A model generated the notes under the pieces. That model was not told the DNA's origin, made no database searches, and was given only the letters and a program-made list of their open reading frames with translations. This document shows, in pieces, positions 18,221-27,099 of a stretch of DNA of 64,000 nt. This DNA comes from Gammaproteobacteria bacterium. GTDB taxonomy: Bacteria > Pseudomonadota > Gammaproteobacteria > UBA4575. A program made the translations under genes and the position numbers. Within the stretch, counting starts at the first letter, position 1. Every line of letters begins with the position of its first letter. The stretch spans positions 1 to 64,000 of the forward strand of contig JAPOYL010000013.1 in assembly GCA_026706595.1 (NCBI GenBank), read 5' to 3'.

Positions 18221-19595
18221 CGGCTCTGTTTCCCTCCAGTAAGCGCATCATGGCCGTCGCCTTGTCCAGGGTCTCCTGGTACTCTGAATCTGGGCTGGAG
18301 TCCTGGACAATCCCGCCGCCTGCGAAAAAATACATTTGCTGTTGCCTGTGCAAAATCGTACGGATCGCAATATTCATGTCCATGTTGCCGTCAAAGCCCA
18401 TGTACCCGATCGAGCCGCAGTATACTCCCCGGCGATGAGGTTCCAGCTCTTCTATGATTTGCATCGAACGGATTTTTGGGGCACCCGTAATGGAACCTCC
18501 CGGGAAACAACCGCGCAACAGATCAAGCGCGGATCTCCGATCTGGCAGTCTCCCGGTAATGGTGCTCACCATGTGATGGACGTTTGGGAAACTTTCAACA
18601 TCAAAAAGGCCGGGCACCTGTACGGAACCGAGCGCACAATTTTTGCTGATGTCGTTGCGCATCAGATCGACGATCATCAGGTTCTCTGCTCGATCCTTCA
18701 GGCTTTCGGCAAGCTCCTGTGCCAGCACACGATCCCTGAGCGGGTCAGAGGAGCGCGGGCGCGTGCCCTTGATGGGTCTTGTCCTGACATTTTTCCCTCT
18801 TACAGACAAAAACTGTTCCGGTGAATTGCTCAGCACCTGAAGCTCCGGGTAGTTCATGTAGGCACTGAACGGAGACGGATTGATTTTCCTTAAGATACGG
18901 TAGGCTGACCATGGGCTGCCCTCTACCCCTGCGACAAACCGCTGTGCCAGATTCACCTGGTAGCAGTCTCCCTGCAAGATGTACTCTTTCACTTTGCCGA
19001 ATGCCCGCCTGTAATACTCCCGTGTCATGTTGGAAGTCACTGGGGTGTTTGCCCTGAACTCCGGGTACTTCTTGCCATCATCAGGGCTTGCAAAAAGCTT
19101 GATGAGTTCGTCCCAGTCCTGGTTGACCCTTGTGCGAGAGCGATCTCCAACCAGTACAGATCTCCTTTTCTTGTGATCGACAACCACTGCCCAGGCATAT
19201 ATCCCCATGACCATATCCGGCACACTGGCATCGTCTGCCGCAATTGCAGGGATCTTTTCCATGTAGCGACACAGGTCATAGCTGAAAAAACCGATTGCCC
19301 CTCCTGTAAAGGGCAGGTCCGGTATGCTTTCCCAAGGTTTTGAAAGCAGTTCGCCCAGCACGGTAAAGGGACTTTCAAGGACCGTATAGGACTGGGAGTA
19401 CGTCTGCATTTTTGTCTTTTGATTTTGCGTGGTGATGCACACCTCAGGCCTTGATGCCAGTATGTCGTAACGCCCGTATGTACCTGAGGCCGTGCTGCTG
19501 TCTATGAAAACAGACCAGGGCTCGTCTGCAATCCTGTCAAAAAGCGACGCACTGTCTCCAAGGTATGGAAGATCGGCAAATGAAAGTCCGGTCAC
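18204..19595 (-). CDS. pabB: Aminodeoxychorismate synthase component I (PabB-like)
   Basis: Chorismate-using enzyme; the aminobenzoate product is the aryl amine of both folate and H4MPT. RTRPIKGTRPR contains the active-site Lys of PabB-type enzymes, and FPGGSITGAPKIRSMQIIEE and YCGSIGYMGFDGNMDMNIAIRT are conserved core motifs. I place the start at GTG 19595, where GTGA overlaps the mfnF-like stop and AGAGG lies 8 bp upstream. No glutamine amidotransferase partner (pabA) is nearby. Anthranilate synthase is excluded by PIKGT. Confidence 0.88.
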   Translation of the reverse strand: MTGLSFADLPYLGDSASLFDRIADEPWSVFIDSSTASGTYGRYDILASRPEVCITTQNQKTKMQTYSQSYTVLESPFTVLGELLSKPWESIPDLPFTGGAIGFFSYDLCRYMEKIPAIAADDASVPDMVMGIYAWAVVVDHKKRRSVLVGDRSRTRVNQDWDELIKLFASPDDGKKYPEFRANTPVTSNMTREYYRRAFGKVKEYILQGDCYQVNLAQRFVAGVEGSPWSAYRILRKINPSPFSAYMNYPELQVLSNSPEQFLSVRGKNVRTRPIKGTRPRSSDPLRDRVLAQELAESLKDRAENLMIVDLMRNDISKNCALGSVQVPGLFDVESFPNVHHMVSTITGRLPDRRSALDLLRGCFPGGSITGAPKIRSMQIIEELEPHRRGVYCGSIGYMGFDGNMDMNIAIRTILHRQQQMYFFAGGGIVQDSSPDSEYQETLDKATAMMRLLEGNRADALGH

Positions 19596-20629
19596 AGGCA
19601 GTACCTCTGGTAACCAAGACAGGCAATCGAGGCTGCCGGCACACAATCCCCGGCATTCAGCCCGTCCTTTGCGCCTTCATGTTCAAACAGGTCTGCGACA
19701 TCCACGTAACGCCGATTCAGGCGCCTGGATATTTCGCGGACAAGAAATCGCCCTGCTCCGGCTCCAGCCACTGGACTATCCAGCTCCAGCCCGGTCCTTA
19801 GCATCTGTTTGCGGCAGGCATCGAGGATGACCTGAATCTGCTGTTCACGCACGTAGGCGGCCACCGCCCTCCACATCTCGAGTTGTTCCGTTGCTGCATC
19901 ATTGCCAAACATTCTCGCAAGCCGGATTGCACTCGAAGCCTGGTCCTTGCCTCGCCCATCCGGTGTGCTGCCTGTATCCGCATAGGAGGGTAGCTCTCCG
20001 GTAAGCCTGTAGACATCCGCAGAGTTTGCAAAATATTCATTCATGGGCGGAACCAGGCGTCCTCCCACCTGGGCCGTACTGCAAAGCGCAAATACCGGTG
20101 TTCTTACTACCCCGCAATACACAAGTTCACGCGCGTGGAGTCTTTCCGAATCCGTGTAACCCTCATTCACCACGCGGTGGTCCCGGATGCTGAGGACATC
20201 CGTGGTCGTGCTGCCAATGTCAATAACCAGCGCATCCTTCAGCCGTGTAGCGATGAAATTTCCACTGGCCAGCCAGTTTGCGGAAGCTACCTGTGCTGAC
20301 AGGCTGCCAAGCTCGCTCATATGCGCAAACCCTTCCGACCCGGCAAAATAGACGATTTCTTTTCCCTTGAACCTTTGCCCGATCGTCTCGACAATCCTGT
20401 CTATACCTTCCTTGCGACTGCCGAAATGATCGACCAGTTCTCCGGTCATCGTGATGGCGAGCATGGAACGCGAGAAATCGAATTGTCCCCGGACCTGATC
20501 AATCGAGGCATGCAACTGGTCCAGCCCCTTCCACAATTCACATGGTACCTGAACTACCCGGGATACCCGCGCGGCCCCGGTAGCCTCAACCACCTTGAGA
20601 TGTGCGCCTCCAACATCCCAGCCTGTCAT
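19592..20629 (-). CDS. Hydantoinase/oxoprolinase-like ASKHA protein, MfnF-like
   Basis: About 345 residues. The opening MTGWDVGGAHLKVVEA is a phosphate-1 loop of the sugar kinase/Hsp70/actin fold, and ALVIDIGSTTTDVLSI is the phosphate-2 loop. This family member is specific to H4MPT/methanofuran organisms; archaeal MfnF joins the aminomethylfuran unit to tyramine-glutamate. ATG 20629 lies 4 bp after the mfnD-like stop. The assignment to MfnF is from family and neighbours, not from residues unique to the reaction. Confidence 0.75.
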   Translation of the reverse strand: MTGWDVGGAHLKVVEATGAARVSRVVQVPCELWKGLDQLHASIDQVRGQFDFSRSMLAITMTGELVDHFGSRKEGIDRIVETIGQRFKGKEIVYFAGSEGFAHMSELGSLSAQVASANWLASGNFIATRLKDALVIDIGSTTTDVLSIRDHRVVNEGYTDSERLHARELVYCGVVRTPVFALCSTAQVGGRLVPPMNEYFANSADVYRLTGELPSYADTGSTPDGRGKDQASSAIRLARMFGNDAATEQLEMWRAVAAYVREQQIQVILDACRKQMLRTGLELDSPVAGAGAGRFLVREISRRLNRRYVDVADLFEHEGAKDGLNAGDCVPAASIACLGYQRYCL

Positions 20630-20633
20630 GCTC

Positions 20634-21629
20634 TCAGGCAAGCTGTCCACCCTCAAGGTCTACTTCGACAGGAACCCTGCAGGGGGGAGTAACTGCGGGC
20701 AATGCCCGCTCAGCAAAGCACTGCATGATCCATTGGGCAGGGTTCGTGCCCAATGCAGTCCCAAGACCCACATAGGACGTGGTCAATCTTGGATTGATCT
20801 CCACCAGCAAAATCTCGTTCTTTGCAACGACTGCATCCACTCCCACGTAGCCGCGCAACCCCGGAAGTGCCCGGGCTATCTGGTCCGCAAAGCCGGCAAA
20901 TTTCTCGTTCTCGAGCGCGCCTACGGTGCATCCTTCCCATTGCAAAGACCCGCCCTCTTCCCGAATCTGTTGCCGGTTGCAACTCAGCACGAGCCCTGCA
21001 CCTTCCCAACACAGCATACTCAGGCTGGCATGGACACCCTGGACATAGGGCTGGAAAATGAAGTGCTCACGGTCGGCGCCATCGGCTGCAGCTTGCAACT
21101 CGGACCTGCTTTCCAACAGGGAAATATCTGTGCAGCCCACCCCGTCCTCCGGTTTCATCACAAATCGATCGCCTCGCAAAGACCGTATGTCAGCAGCCCT
21201 GCAGGTTGGAATCTGGGGAATTTCATGGGCCAGCAAATACCGGTATGTTGCGAACTTGTGGCTGGTCAGCCTGATGGTTCGAGGCTCGGTATTCAACAAT
21301 TCAAAAGACTGTGTCGAGTACCTTTCGCACAGTGAAAACAAGATGTCACCGTTTTCCGGTGCAATAATCAACATTGAATCTACAGTACCGGCAAACGCTT
21401 CAAGCTTGTCATCATATGACTCCCCTGGCCCGACAACTACTGTACGAGCGCCTAGTACGCTGTTGCTGAGACGATGGTCCCTGAGAATAAAGACATTGCA
21501 GCCAGGCAGTGCCCGGAAGTCGTTGACAGCTGCAAACAGCATCATATCGCCTTCTCTCGCAAGCGTGGAAGGCAGAGGCTGGCCGATCAAGCCTCCGCCG
21601 GTGATATACTCGAAAATCAGGATATTCAT
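20634..21629 (-). CDS. ATP-grasp ligase, MfnD-like (tyramine-glutamate ligase)
   Basis: 331-residue ATP-grasp enzyme: N-terminal MNILIFEYITGGG, central FVMKPEDGVGCTDISLL (nucleotide grasp), and LLVEINPRLTTSYVGLG (metal-binding Glu/Asn). FEYITGGG is a hallmark of the MfnD group, which adds glutamate to tyramine in methanofuran synthesis. Bacterial methylofuran also carries glutamates, so a polyglutamylating role is possible. ATG 21629 has no visible Shine-Dalgarno and lies only 9 bp from the divergent HisA-like start. Confidence 0.75.
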   Translation of the reverse strand: MNILIFEYITGGGLIGQPLPSTLAREGDMMLFAAVNDFRALPGCNVFILRDHRLSNSVLGARTVVVGPGESYDDKLEAFAGTVDSMLIIAPENGDILFSLCERYSTQSFELLNTEPRTIRLTSHKFATYRYLLAHEIPQIPTCRAADIRSLRGDRFVMKPEDGVGCTDISLLESRSELQAAADGADREHFIFQPYVQGVHASLSMLCWEGAGLVLSCNRQQIREEGGSLQWEGCTVGALENEKFAGFADQIARALPGLRGYVGVDAVVAKNEILLVEINPRLTTSYVGLGTALGTNPAQWIMQCFAERALPAVTPPCRVPVEVDLEGGQLA

Positions 21630-21638
21630 CGATATGTG

Positions 21639-22343
21639 ATGCAGATCATTCCGGTACTGGACCTCTCCAAGGGACAGGTCGTCCATGCAAAAAAAGGAAA
21701 CCGCCAGCATTATAGGCCAATACAATCCTCCCTATGTTCCTCTTCGCATCCGGTGGAAATCGTACGCGGCTACCTCAAGCTTTACCCTTTCCGTACACTT
21801 TATGTGGCAGACCTGGATGCCATAGAGCAGCGAGGGGATAACAGGGATATCATTCGGGCACTCGGCCTCGAGTACCCGGAACTTGAAATCTGGCTGGACA
21901 GCGGACTCTCGCTAGTCGACCACTACCTGGAAATCCAGGACACACTTTCGCTGCGTATCATTTTGTCCACCGAATCTATCCCGGTACCTGCCGTCAAGTC
22001 CTTTATGGAGGGCGATTGCAGGCACCCTTTCATACTATCTGTGGACTACCGATCCGGTAATTTTTTGGGTGCACCGCATACCATGCAGACTCGTAACTTG
22101 TGGCCTGCGGATGTCATTATTCTCAATCTCGATCAGGTCGGCACAAACAACGGCATGGCCCTGCCCGACGGATTAGACTTTGCGGAGTTATTTGATCAGT
22201 ACAACGTTTATTACGGCGGTGGAATCAACTCCCTGGCCGACCTGATGCAACTGGAAAAACGGGGTGCCGCAGGTGCCCTGCTTGCAACGGCACTGCATGG
22301 CAAAACGGTCAACCGGGAAGATTTGCTGTGTTTCAGGCAGTGA
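21639..22343 (+). CDS. HisA/HisF-like (beta/alpha)8-barrel protein of the H4MPT gene set
   Basis: 234 residues. MQIIPVLDLSKGQVVHAKKG is a HisA-type start and VYYGGGINSLADLMQLEKRG a C-terminal phosphate-binding motif, but overall similarity to true HisA is partial. HisA-like proteins are repeatedly found with H4MPT genes, and no specific reaction is established. It is the only plus-strand gene between mfnD and fae, and no other his genes are present. It ends before a bidirectional terminator at 22407-22438. Confidence 0.75.
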   Translation: MQIIPVLDLSKGQVVHAKKGNRQHYRPIQSSLCSSSHPVEIVRGYLKLYPFRTLYVADLDAIEQRGDNRDIIRALGLEYPELEIWLDSGLSLVDHYLEIQDTLSLRIILSTESIPVPAVKSFMEGDCRHPFILSVDYRSGNFLGAPHTMQTRNLWPADVIILNLDQVGTNNGMALPDGLDFAELFDQYNVYYGGGINSLADLMQLEKRGAAGALLATALHGKTVNREDLLCFRQ

Positions 22344-22406
22344 TTTTGGCGGGACTGACGGTGAACCCCTGTGCCGGAAAAGCTTGACAACACGCAAACG
22401 TGGGGC

Positions 22407-22438
22407 AAAAAAACGCCCCGCAGGTGCGGGGCATTTTT
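22407..22438. terminator. Bidirectional intrinsic terminator between hisA-like gene and fae
   Basis: Perfect stem GCCCCGC-AGGT-GCGGGGC (22415-22432) flanked by seven A's on the left and ATTTTT on the right, so it has a U-tract in both directions. It ends the plus-strand HisA-like transcript and the minus-strand fae transcript. Confidence 0.9.
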
Positions 22439-22459
22439 ACAGCTTGGCTGAAAAGCTAA

Positions 22460-22987
22460 TCAGAATCCCTTGAACGGGTGTTCTGCGCTGTCTTTCTGGG
22501 CTACTACCTCAGCCGCTTTTGGCTCATCCTTGATCGCACGTTCCAAGGCCTCTTTCGTAGCCTTGTAGTTATTTTCATAAATTGCTTCATCACTCTTGGC
22601 TTCCCAGTGAATGAAGACGCCAACGCAAATGTAGAGATCATCCGCCTCGTCGGCAGGTACGGTGCCGTCTGCAACACTGTCCGCAACAGCTTTCGCCACT
22701 GCTGCTTGGGCGGGTCCAAACATCTGAACCGCCTGGCCTGCACCCTTGATGGTCACTTTGTTGAACATCATGGTGTTGGGCTTACAAGGTAAATTTGGGG
22801 CAACCACGGCCAATAAGGTAGTAAAACCGTCCTTATTATTTACCAGGCCATTACAAAAGGCAGATTCCACAGCCGACCCGCGCGGCCCCACCAGCAAGTC
22901 AATATGTGCAATCTCTGCCATTGTGCCGGAAGGATCGTTATCATTAACAAGTGATTCCCCGACCATTACTTTGTTAATTAATGCCAT
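22460..22987 (-). CDS. fae: Formaldehyde-activating enzyme
   Basis: Condenses formaldehyde with H4MPT to methylene-H4MPT, the entry step of the pathway. [23 protein letters not shown] carries the conserved catalytic His (H28), and [18 protein letters not shown] and [20 protein letters not shown] are family motifs. The length, 175 residues, is normal. AGGAGAAAAAT before ATG 22987 is a strong ribosome site. It is last on the minus strand, with its own promoter upstream and a strong terminator downstream, as expected for one of the most abundant proteins of a methylotroph. Confidence 0.97.
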   Translation of the reverse strand: MALINKVMVGESLVNDNDPSGTMAEIAHIDLLVGPRGSAVESAFCNGLVNNKDGFTTLLAVVAPNLPCKPNTMMFNKVTIKGAGQAVQMFGPAQAAVAKAVADSVADGTVPADEADDLYICVGVFIHWEAKSDEAIYENNYKATKEALERAIKDEPKAAEVVAQKDSAEHPFKGF

Positions 22988-23082
22988 TATATTTTTCTCC
23001 TGTTCTATTTTTAGTTGTCGACAAGCTACAGACTATCTGTCCGCCCGTATCCTTTTGGAATATGGAATTGTGCTAGCGCGTC

Positions 23083-23091
23083 ACTATACCA
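23083..23091 (-). promoter_or_regulatory. Extended -10 promoter for fae
   Basis: The minus strand reads TGG-TATAGT (23091-23083), an extended -10 element about 95 bp before the fae start. A 10-bp perfect palindrome TTGTCGACAA (23013-23022) lies inside the leader. The -35 region is poor, as is usual with extended -10 promoters. Confidence 0.4.
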
Positions 23092-23095
23092 CGCT

Positions 23096-23944
23096 TCACA
23101 GCATTTCCAGACCCTCCGCAAAGATGCTCGCTACCGTAAGGTCCGCGGTTGTTCCCGGGTTGATTCGGTCACGCTTGAGACAGCTGTCAATTTCCAGCAG
23201 CTGAGACTTGTACCTGACCGGCGAATCCGAACGGCAGAATTCCTTTTCAAACGGAGTGATCATATCACTTATTTCCTGCGCTTTTAACATGCCGTATTTT
23301 CGCGAGACCAGACTGTCCGGAAACCGTGCGAGAAAAGCCAGATACAACCCGGACGCAGCCCAACACTCATCTCCCCAGTGCATCAGCAGGGATCGGTACC
23401 TCGACCTACCAAAATGGAAAATATCGTGAAAGTTGCTCGCATACTGCAAGGCTACCCGGTCCTTTGAAGAGGAGATTCTCATTGTATTTAAAAGAGTTAC
23501 CGTAGGTTCTTCATATATATCTTGATCATCAGCATGCCCCAGCCCTCCCGGCTGTGCAATCCGTATGGCCCGGTACACATTTTTTGCATCCAGCACTGTT
23601 GACTGGTGCAGGGTCTCCTCCAGTGCAACCTCAAGTTTCCGGCCGGTCCGGCCCAGCCATGCATGGATCAATGGTGCGATGAGTAAAATGATTCCGAGAT
23701 TGGTGTTTGTATCAACCGCCTGGCGGGTGGCCTGTATGGCCTGCAATATCCGCTCACCCAGGGACAGTCCCGTGCAAGCCAAAGGTGCTGCACTCGCCTT
23801 GGCACTCTCCAAAAACTCCTGAACTCCCGGCGTTGAGGTATTTGAATAGACACTGGTATTGCCAGGCTTCAAAGCCTGTACATCCAGCCAGCACACATGC
23901 CTGTACAAATCGACCAGATTCGAATGGGAACTGAATTCCTGCAT
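23096..23944 (-). CDS. Triphosphoribosyl-dephospho-CoA synthase (CitG/MdcB) family protein of the H4MPT set
   Basis: 282 residues. WLDVQALKPGNTSVYS near the start, TNTNLGIILLIAPL and the PGGLGHADDQDI loop are CitG-family signatures for nucleotide and phosphoribosyl handling. There is no citrate lyase or malonate decarboxylase nearby, so the classical role is unlikely. Relatives occur in H4MPT gene clusters and are suspected to work on the ribosyl-phosphate arm of the cofactor. That role is an inference from context. Confidence 0.75.
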   Translation of the reverse strand: MQEFSSHSNLVDLYRHVCWLDVQALKPGNTSVYSNTSTPGVQEFLESAKASAAPLACTGLSLGERILQAIQATRQAVDTNTNLGIILLIAPLIHAWLGRTGRKLEVALEETLHQSTVLDAKNVYRAIRIAQPGGLGHADDQDIYEEPTVTLLNTMRISSSKDRVALQYASNFHDIFHFGRSRYRSLLMHWGDECWAASGLYLAFLARFPDSLVSRKYGMLKAQEISDMITPFEKEFCRSDSPVRYKSQLLEIDSCLKRDRINPGTTADLTVASIFAEGLEML

Positions 23945-24042
23945 TGCATCAAGTCACAGCTGGGCAAAAGAAGGAAGTGATCTGAAGCAGGCTGGTCTTT
24001 CGTACTGAAAATACTGGCAAAACGGTGGTCACCGCTTAAATT

Positions 24043-24957
24043 TTATATTGCTTGTTCGACCCCGGAGCGATGCCGCAAACGATCCAGAAAATGTGTCACC
24101 AGCCTTTCTGCAACAGTGACTCCACTGACACTCTGAAGACCCCGCCATGCCGGAATGCTGTTCACCTCCGTGATCCACAACTTGCCATCATGGTCGCGTA
24201 TGATGTCCACTCCGCCATAGTACATGCGTACAGCACGCACAGCGGCACGCGCAATCTCCGCAAACTCTTCATCGAGCACGGCTGGATAGCATTTCCCGCC
24301 CGCCGCCACATTGGTGATCCAGCTACTGGACTGCCTTCTCATTGCAGCCACGACCTGGCCACCAATTACGAACAGGCGCCAGTCATGAGCCTCATCTGTG
24401 CCGGTATCGATATATTTCTGCAGGTAGTAGATCTTGTTATACACCTCGAAGTTTGTCAGATCACTGTGTCTGGTTATCAACTGCAAATTTTTGCCCTGGG
24501 AGCCAAACAGTGGCTTGATCACAACCTTGCAGCCAAGTTCAATCTGCTTTCGTATGAAGGAGTAGGCCTGATGCACATGGTTTCCGACCCAGGTCGGCGG
24601 TGTGGCAAGACCCGACTGCTCAAGAAGGAAGCTGGTCATGCCCTTGTCTACACTGCGCTCAATGGCACGGGCATCATTGTAGACAAAGACGTTGAGTTCA
24701 CGTAATGCATGCAGGATATCGAGGTAAAAGACAACCTCTTCCAGGGTGCCTCCAGGTACACCACGCACGAATACGCCTGCCGGCAGGGTTCCTTCGAAAC
24801 CGGGGATAAACAGGCTGTCGCCCTCCGACCCCGTCCTCAGATAGCAGTCTGTCAGGGAAACATTCGTACAGTGATAGCCCCTTGCATTGAAAGCCTTGTG
24901 CAATTCTTTGCCGTGCCAGCCCGGGTCATCGGTGATGATTGCAATGCGCCGCGACAT
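24043..24957 (-). CDS. RimK-type ATP-grasp ligase (MptN-like)
   Basis: 304 residues with RimK layout: N-terminal RRIAIITDDPGWHGKELHKAF, central VVIKPLFGSQGKNLQLI, and LWITEVNSIPAWRGLQ near the end, which provides Mg-binding Glu and Asn. Archaeal MptN adds glutamate to H4MPT, and RimK-like genes in bacterial H4MPT clusters are thought to do similar carboxyl-amine ligations. It starts 2 bp after the mch stop and is surely in the same operon. Confidence 0.78.
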   Translation of the reverse strand: MSRRIAIITDDPGWHGKELHKAFNARGYHCTNVSLTDCYLRTGSEGDSLFIPGFEGTLPAGVFVRGVPGGTLEEVVFYLDILHALRELNVFVYNDARAIERSVDKGMTSFLLEQSGLATPPTWVGNHVHQAYSFIRKQIELGCKVVIKPLFGSQGKNLQLITRHSDLTNFEVYNKIYYLQKYIDTGTDEAHDWRLFVIGGQVVAAMRRQSSSWITNVAAGGKCYPAVLDEEFAEIARAAVRAVRMYYGGVDIIRDHDGKLWITEVNSIPAWRGLQSVSGVTVAERLVTHFLDRLRHRSGVEQAI

Positions 24958-24959
24958 GA

Positions 24960-25913
24960 TCAGGAAAAAGATGCGGCCAGCAGTTCGGGGGCCAGGCTCC
25001 CGCCCCTGAATGTTTTACCACTCTCAACTGCAGTGATGACAACAGAGGCAGGGCTGAAAAGCATGGGGTCAATCTTGAAAAAATCGTTGCCACAGTCCTC
25101 AAGGACCTGGGCAAACGGTTTTCCATACTCCGAAGATGCGCTCGAGGGAAGATCCCGGGACAGCTTTTCAGCACTTGCATCATCACCTTGCACGAAAAGA
25201 TGAACCCTTCCAGCAAATAGAATCGCCGTATTGGTGCGCTCCATGGCGGTCACAAAACTGGGGCTTGGCGGAGAAAGCGGGGCACTCGCCGAACCATCCA
25301 GGATGTTGTCCAGGGGAAACTTCAACGTGTGAGCCTTGTGCATTGCCACTTCCAGCACCCTGGAGACAATCTGCACCATACCGGCAATCGAACGCGTCGG
25401 AGTCAGTATGAATGTCAGGGCATTCGCGGGCAGGTTGCATACCTCTGCCACCCGGTCAATCAAGGCAACGGGAGGAATTTGGTCCACTTCAAGTACAAAC
25501 GTCGCGTGGTCACAGCTGTCGCGATAACCCAGTTCTTCAAACAGTACTTCTCTCAATGCGATTGCCCGGCCTGGCCCCGATCCCAGAGCGTGGAATTTCT
25601 CGTGTGACAAACTCCAGCCCGCATACTGGCTTGCAAGGCACGCGAGCACCGGGTTGGAAGTATGGACATGCAGGGACAGCGGCCAGTCACTTATCGCAGC
25701 TGCATGATAAAGTGTCACCCTGCCCAGGCCTCCCATGCAGATCTCGCCAATCAGCCGGCCGGCCTCCAGGCCGCCCCTGCAATCGATGCCGGCGTCGATG
25801 TATCTTGCGCCGTTGGTGAACTCACCCAGCCGTACCCTTAGTGCGGCATGCTTGTCGATGAGTTCCTGAACCAGTGGCTTTGCCAGTTGATTAACACTTA
25901 CATTCTGCATCAT
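24960..25913 (-). CDS. mch: Methenyl-tetrahydromethanopterin cyclohydrolase
   Basis: Hydrolyses methenyl-H4MPT to formyl-H4MPT, the third step of formaldehyde oxidation. SVNQLAKPLVQELIDKHAAL at the start, IDAGIDCRGGLEAGRLIGEICMGGLG, and LGSGPGRAIAL are Mch signatures. The 317-residue length is standard. AGGGAATGA precedes the ATG pair at 25913. It lies between two ATP-grasp genes in the mtdB-mch operon. Confidence 0.96.
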   Translation of the reverse strand: MMQNVSVNQLAKPLVQELIDKHAALRVRLGEFTNGARYIDAGIDCRGGLEAGRLIGEICMGGLGRVTLYHAAAISDWPLSLHVHTSNPVLACLASQYAGWSLSHEKFHALGSGPGRAIALREVLFEELGYRDSCDHATFVLEVDQIPPVALIDRVAEVCNLPANALTFILTPTRSIAGMVQIVSRVLEVAMHKAHTLKFPLDNILDGSASAPLSPPSPSFVTAMERTNTAILFAGRVHLFVQGDDASAEKLSRDLPSSASSEYGKPFAQVLEDCGNDFFKIDPMLFSPASVVITAVESGKTFRGGSLAPELLAASFS

Positions 25914-25932
25914 TCATTCCCTTGTCCGAAAA

Positions 25933-27099
25933 TTACACACTCGCTCTGTGAGCATCCTGCACAAGCTCATGCAATATCTTTTGCATGCGGGTCCTGATCA
26001 TCGCATGGACCTGCCCCGTGTTCTTGCCACCTGCGAATACGCTGCATACGGGTTCGTGTTCCTGAATAACTTCACCAGGATGCGGCCGGTCCGCTGTCCA
26101 CAAGGGCCAGTCAAAGCAGGCTGGCACCCGCACAGGTTCCGGGGCATAGACATGCGCATGCGCACGAAGCGGACGTTCACCGGACATCCGGGCGAGTTTA
26201 GCATGTATGCAGGCATCCATATGTGCCTGGATGAGGTGGCCTTGCCGGGTCTCGTACAGCTCGTAGGTAGCCGGGATCCGCGGGTTGATCTCAAGCACAT
26301 ACACGCACCCATCCGAGAGGATGAAATCAATGCTGTTCAGGCCAACCAGGCGGAATTCCCGGGTCAGTAGTAAAGCATAGTGAAGTGCCGTGCCATGCTG
26401 TTCTTGGGTGAGTTCAGCTCGATTGACAGCACCTTCGTACACATAAGGCCTGTCTGGACCGAACGCCCTGTGCCACAGGGTATTAAGCCCCAGCACCTCA
26501 ATGTGCGCGCCATCGGCCAGAAATGTCAGGGAGAAATTCAGACCCTCAGTTTTTCTTTGCAGGTAAACCGAAGGATCATGGCCTGATTCCCCCGTGCAGG
26601 TCGCAATGCCCCTGCCTCCTGTGCTTTTTGAATTTTTTCGAAGCCACAAATGGCAATCCTTCCGAACCCGCGAGAAACACACTTCCGGGTAGCGAATCGA
26701 ATTCTCGTCTAGTGCCGGGAAAAATATTTGCGGGTCCTTGCACCTGCGAAGCACTGCGCTGGTATTGCCGATGATCTCGCAGGTACCGAGGTCTTCCAGC
26801 AAACCGGGAGCAGACTCCAGAGCTGCATCATAGAGCAGGCCTTTCGGGGAATACTCCTCCTGCAACTGCCGTATGGCCCCAGCGGCTTCCTTTTCATTGA
26901 GCCCAGATGCAGTGCGTGAGACTTTCCGACTGACAACCGATGCCGCACAGGTGTCCATGTCTGCAAAGCCATCGATGACTGCGACCGGGTGTCCGTTCGC
27001 GTTCAGAGCCTCCGCGATTGCCCGACCCGATGTGGCTACCACCAGATAAATGCGTCTATCCCCGCTTGATCTCCCTGGCAATTTCGAACGCGTGCTCAA
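25933..27099 (-). CDS. ATP-grasp protein of the H4MPT cluster
   Basis: About 370-388 residues. RRIYLVVATSGRAIAEAL opens a Rossmann-like preATP-grasp domain, LWLRKNSKSTGGRGIAT is the nucleotide grasp, and CVYVLEINPRIPATYELYE the metal site. This is an H4MPT-associated ligase of unknown substrate, different from the MfnD-like and RimK-like ones nearby. No ATG fits: the conserved strand IYLVVA is reached only from TTG 27099 (inside mtdB) or a rare codon near 27054; GTG 27042 would delete part of it. Confidence 0.75.
   Translation of the reverse strand: MSTRSKLPGRSSGDRRIYLVVATSGRAIAEALNANGHPVAVIDGFADMDTCAASVVSRKVSRTASGLNEKEAAGAIRQLQEEYSPKGLLYDAALESAPGLLEDLGTCEIIGNTSAVLRRCKDPQIFFPALDENSIRYPEVCFSRVRKDCHLWLRKNSKSTGGRGIATCTGESGHDPSVYLQRKTEGLNFSLTFLADGAHIEVLGLNTLWHRAFGPDRPYVYEGAVNRAELTQEQHGTALHYALLLTREFRLVGLNSIDFILSDGCVYVLEINPRIPATYELYETRQGHLIQAHMDACIHAKLARMSGERPLRAHAHVYAPEPVRVPACFDWPLWTADRPHPGEVIQEHEPVCSVFAGGKNTGQVHAMIRTRMQKILHELVQDAHRASV

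Noticed and set aside
18204-19595. Anthranilate synthase component I (TrpE)
   Set aside because: PIKGT at the active site and the setting among pterin cofactor genes point to PabB; no trp genes are nearby.
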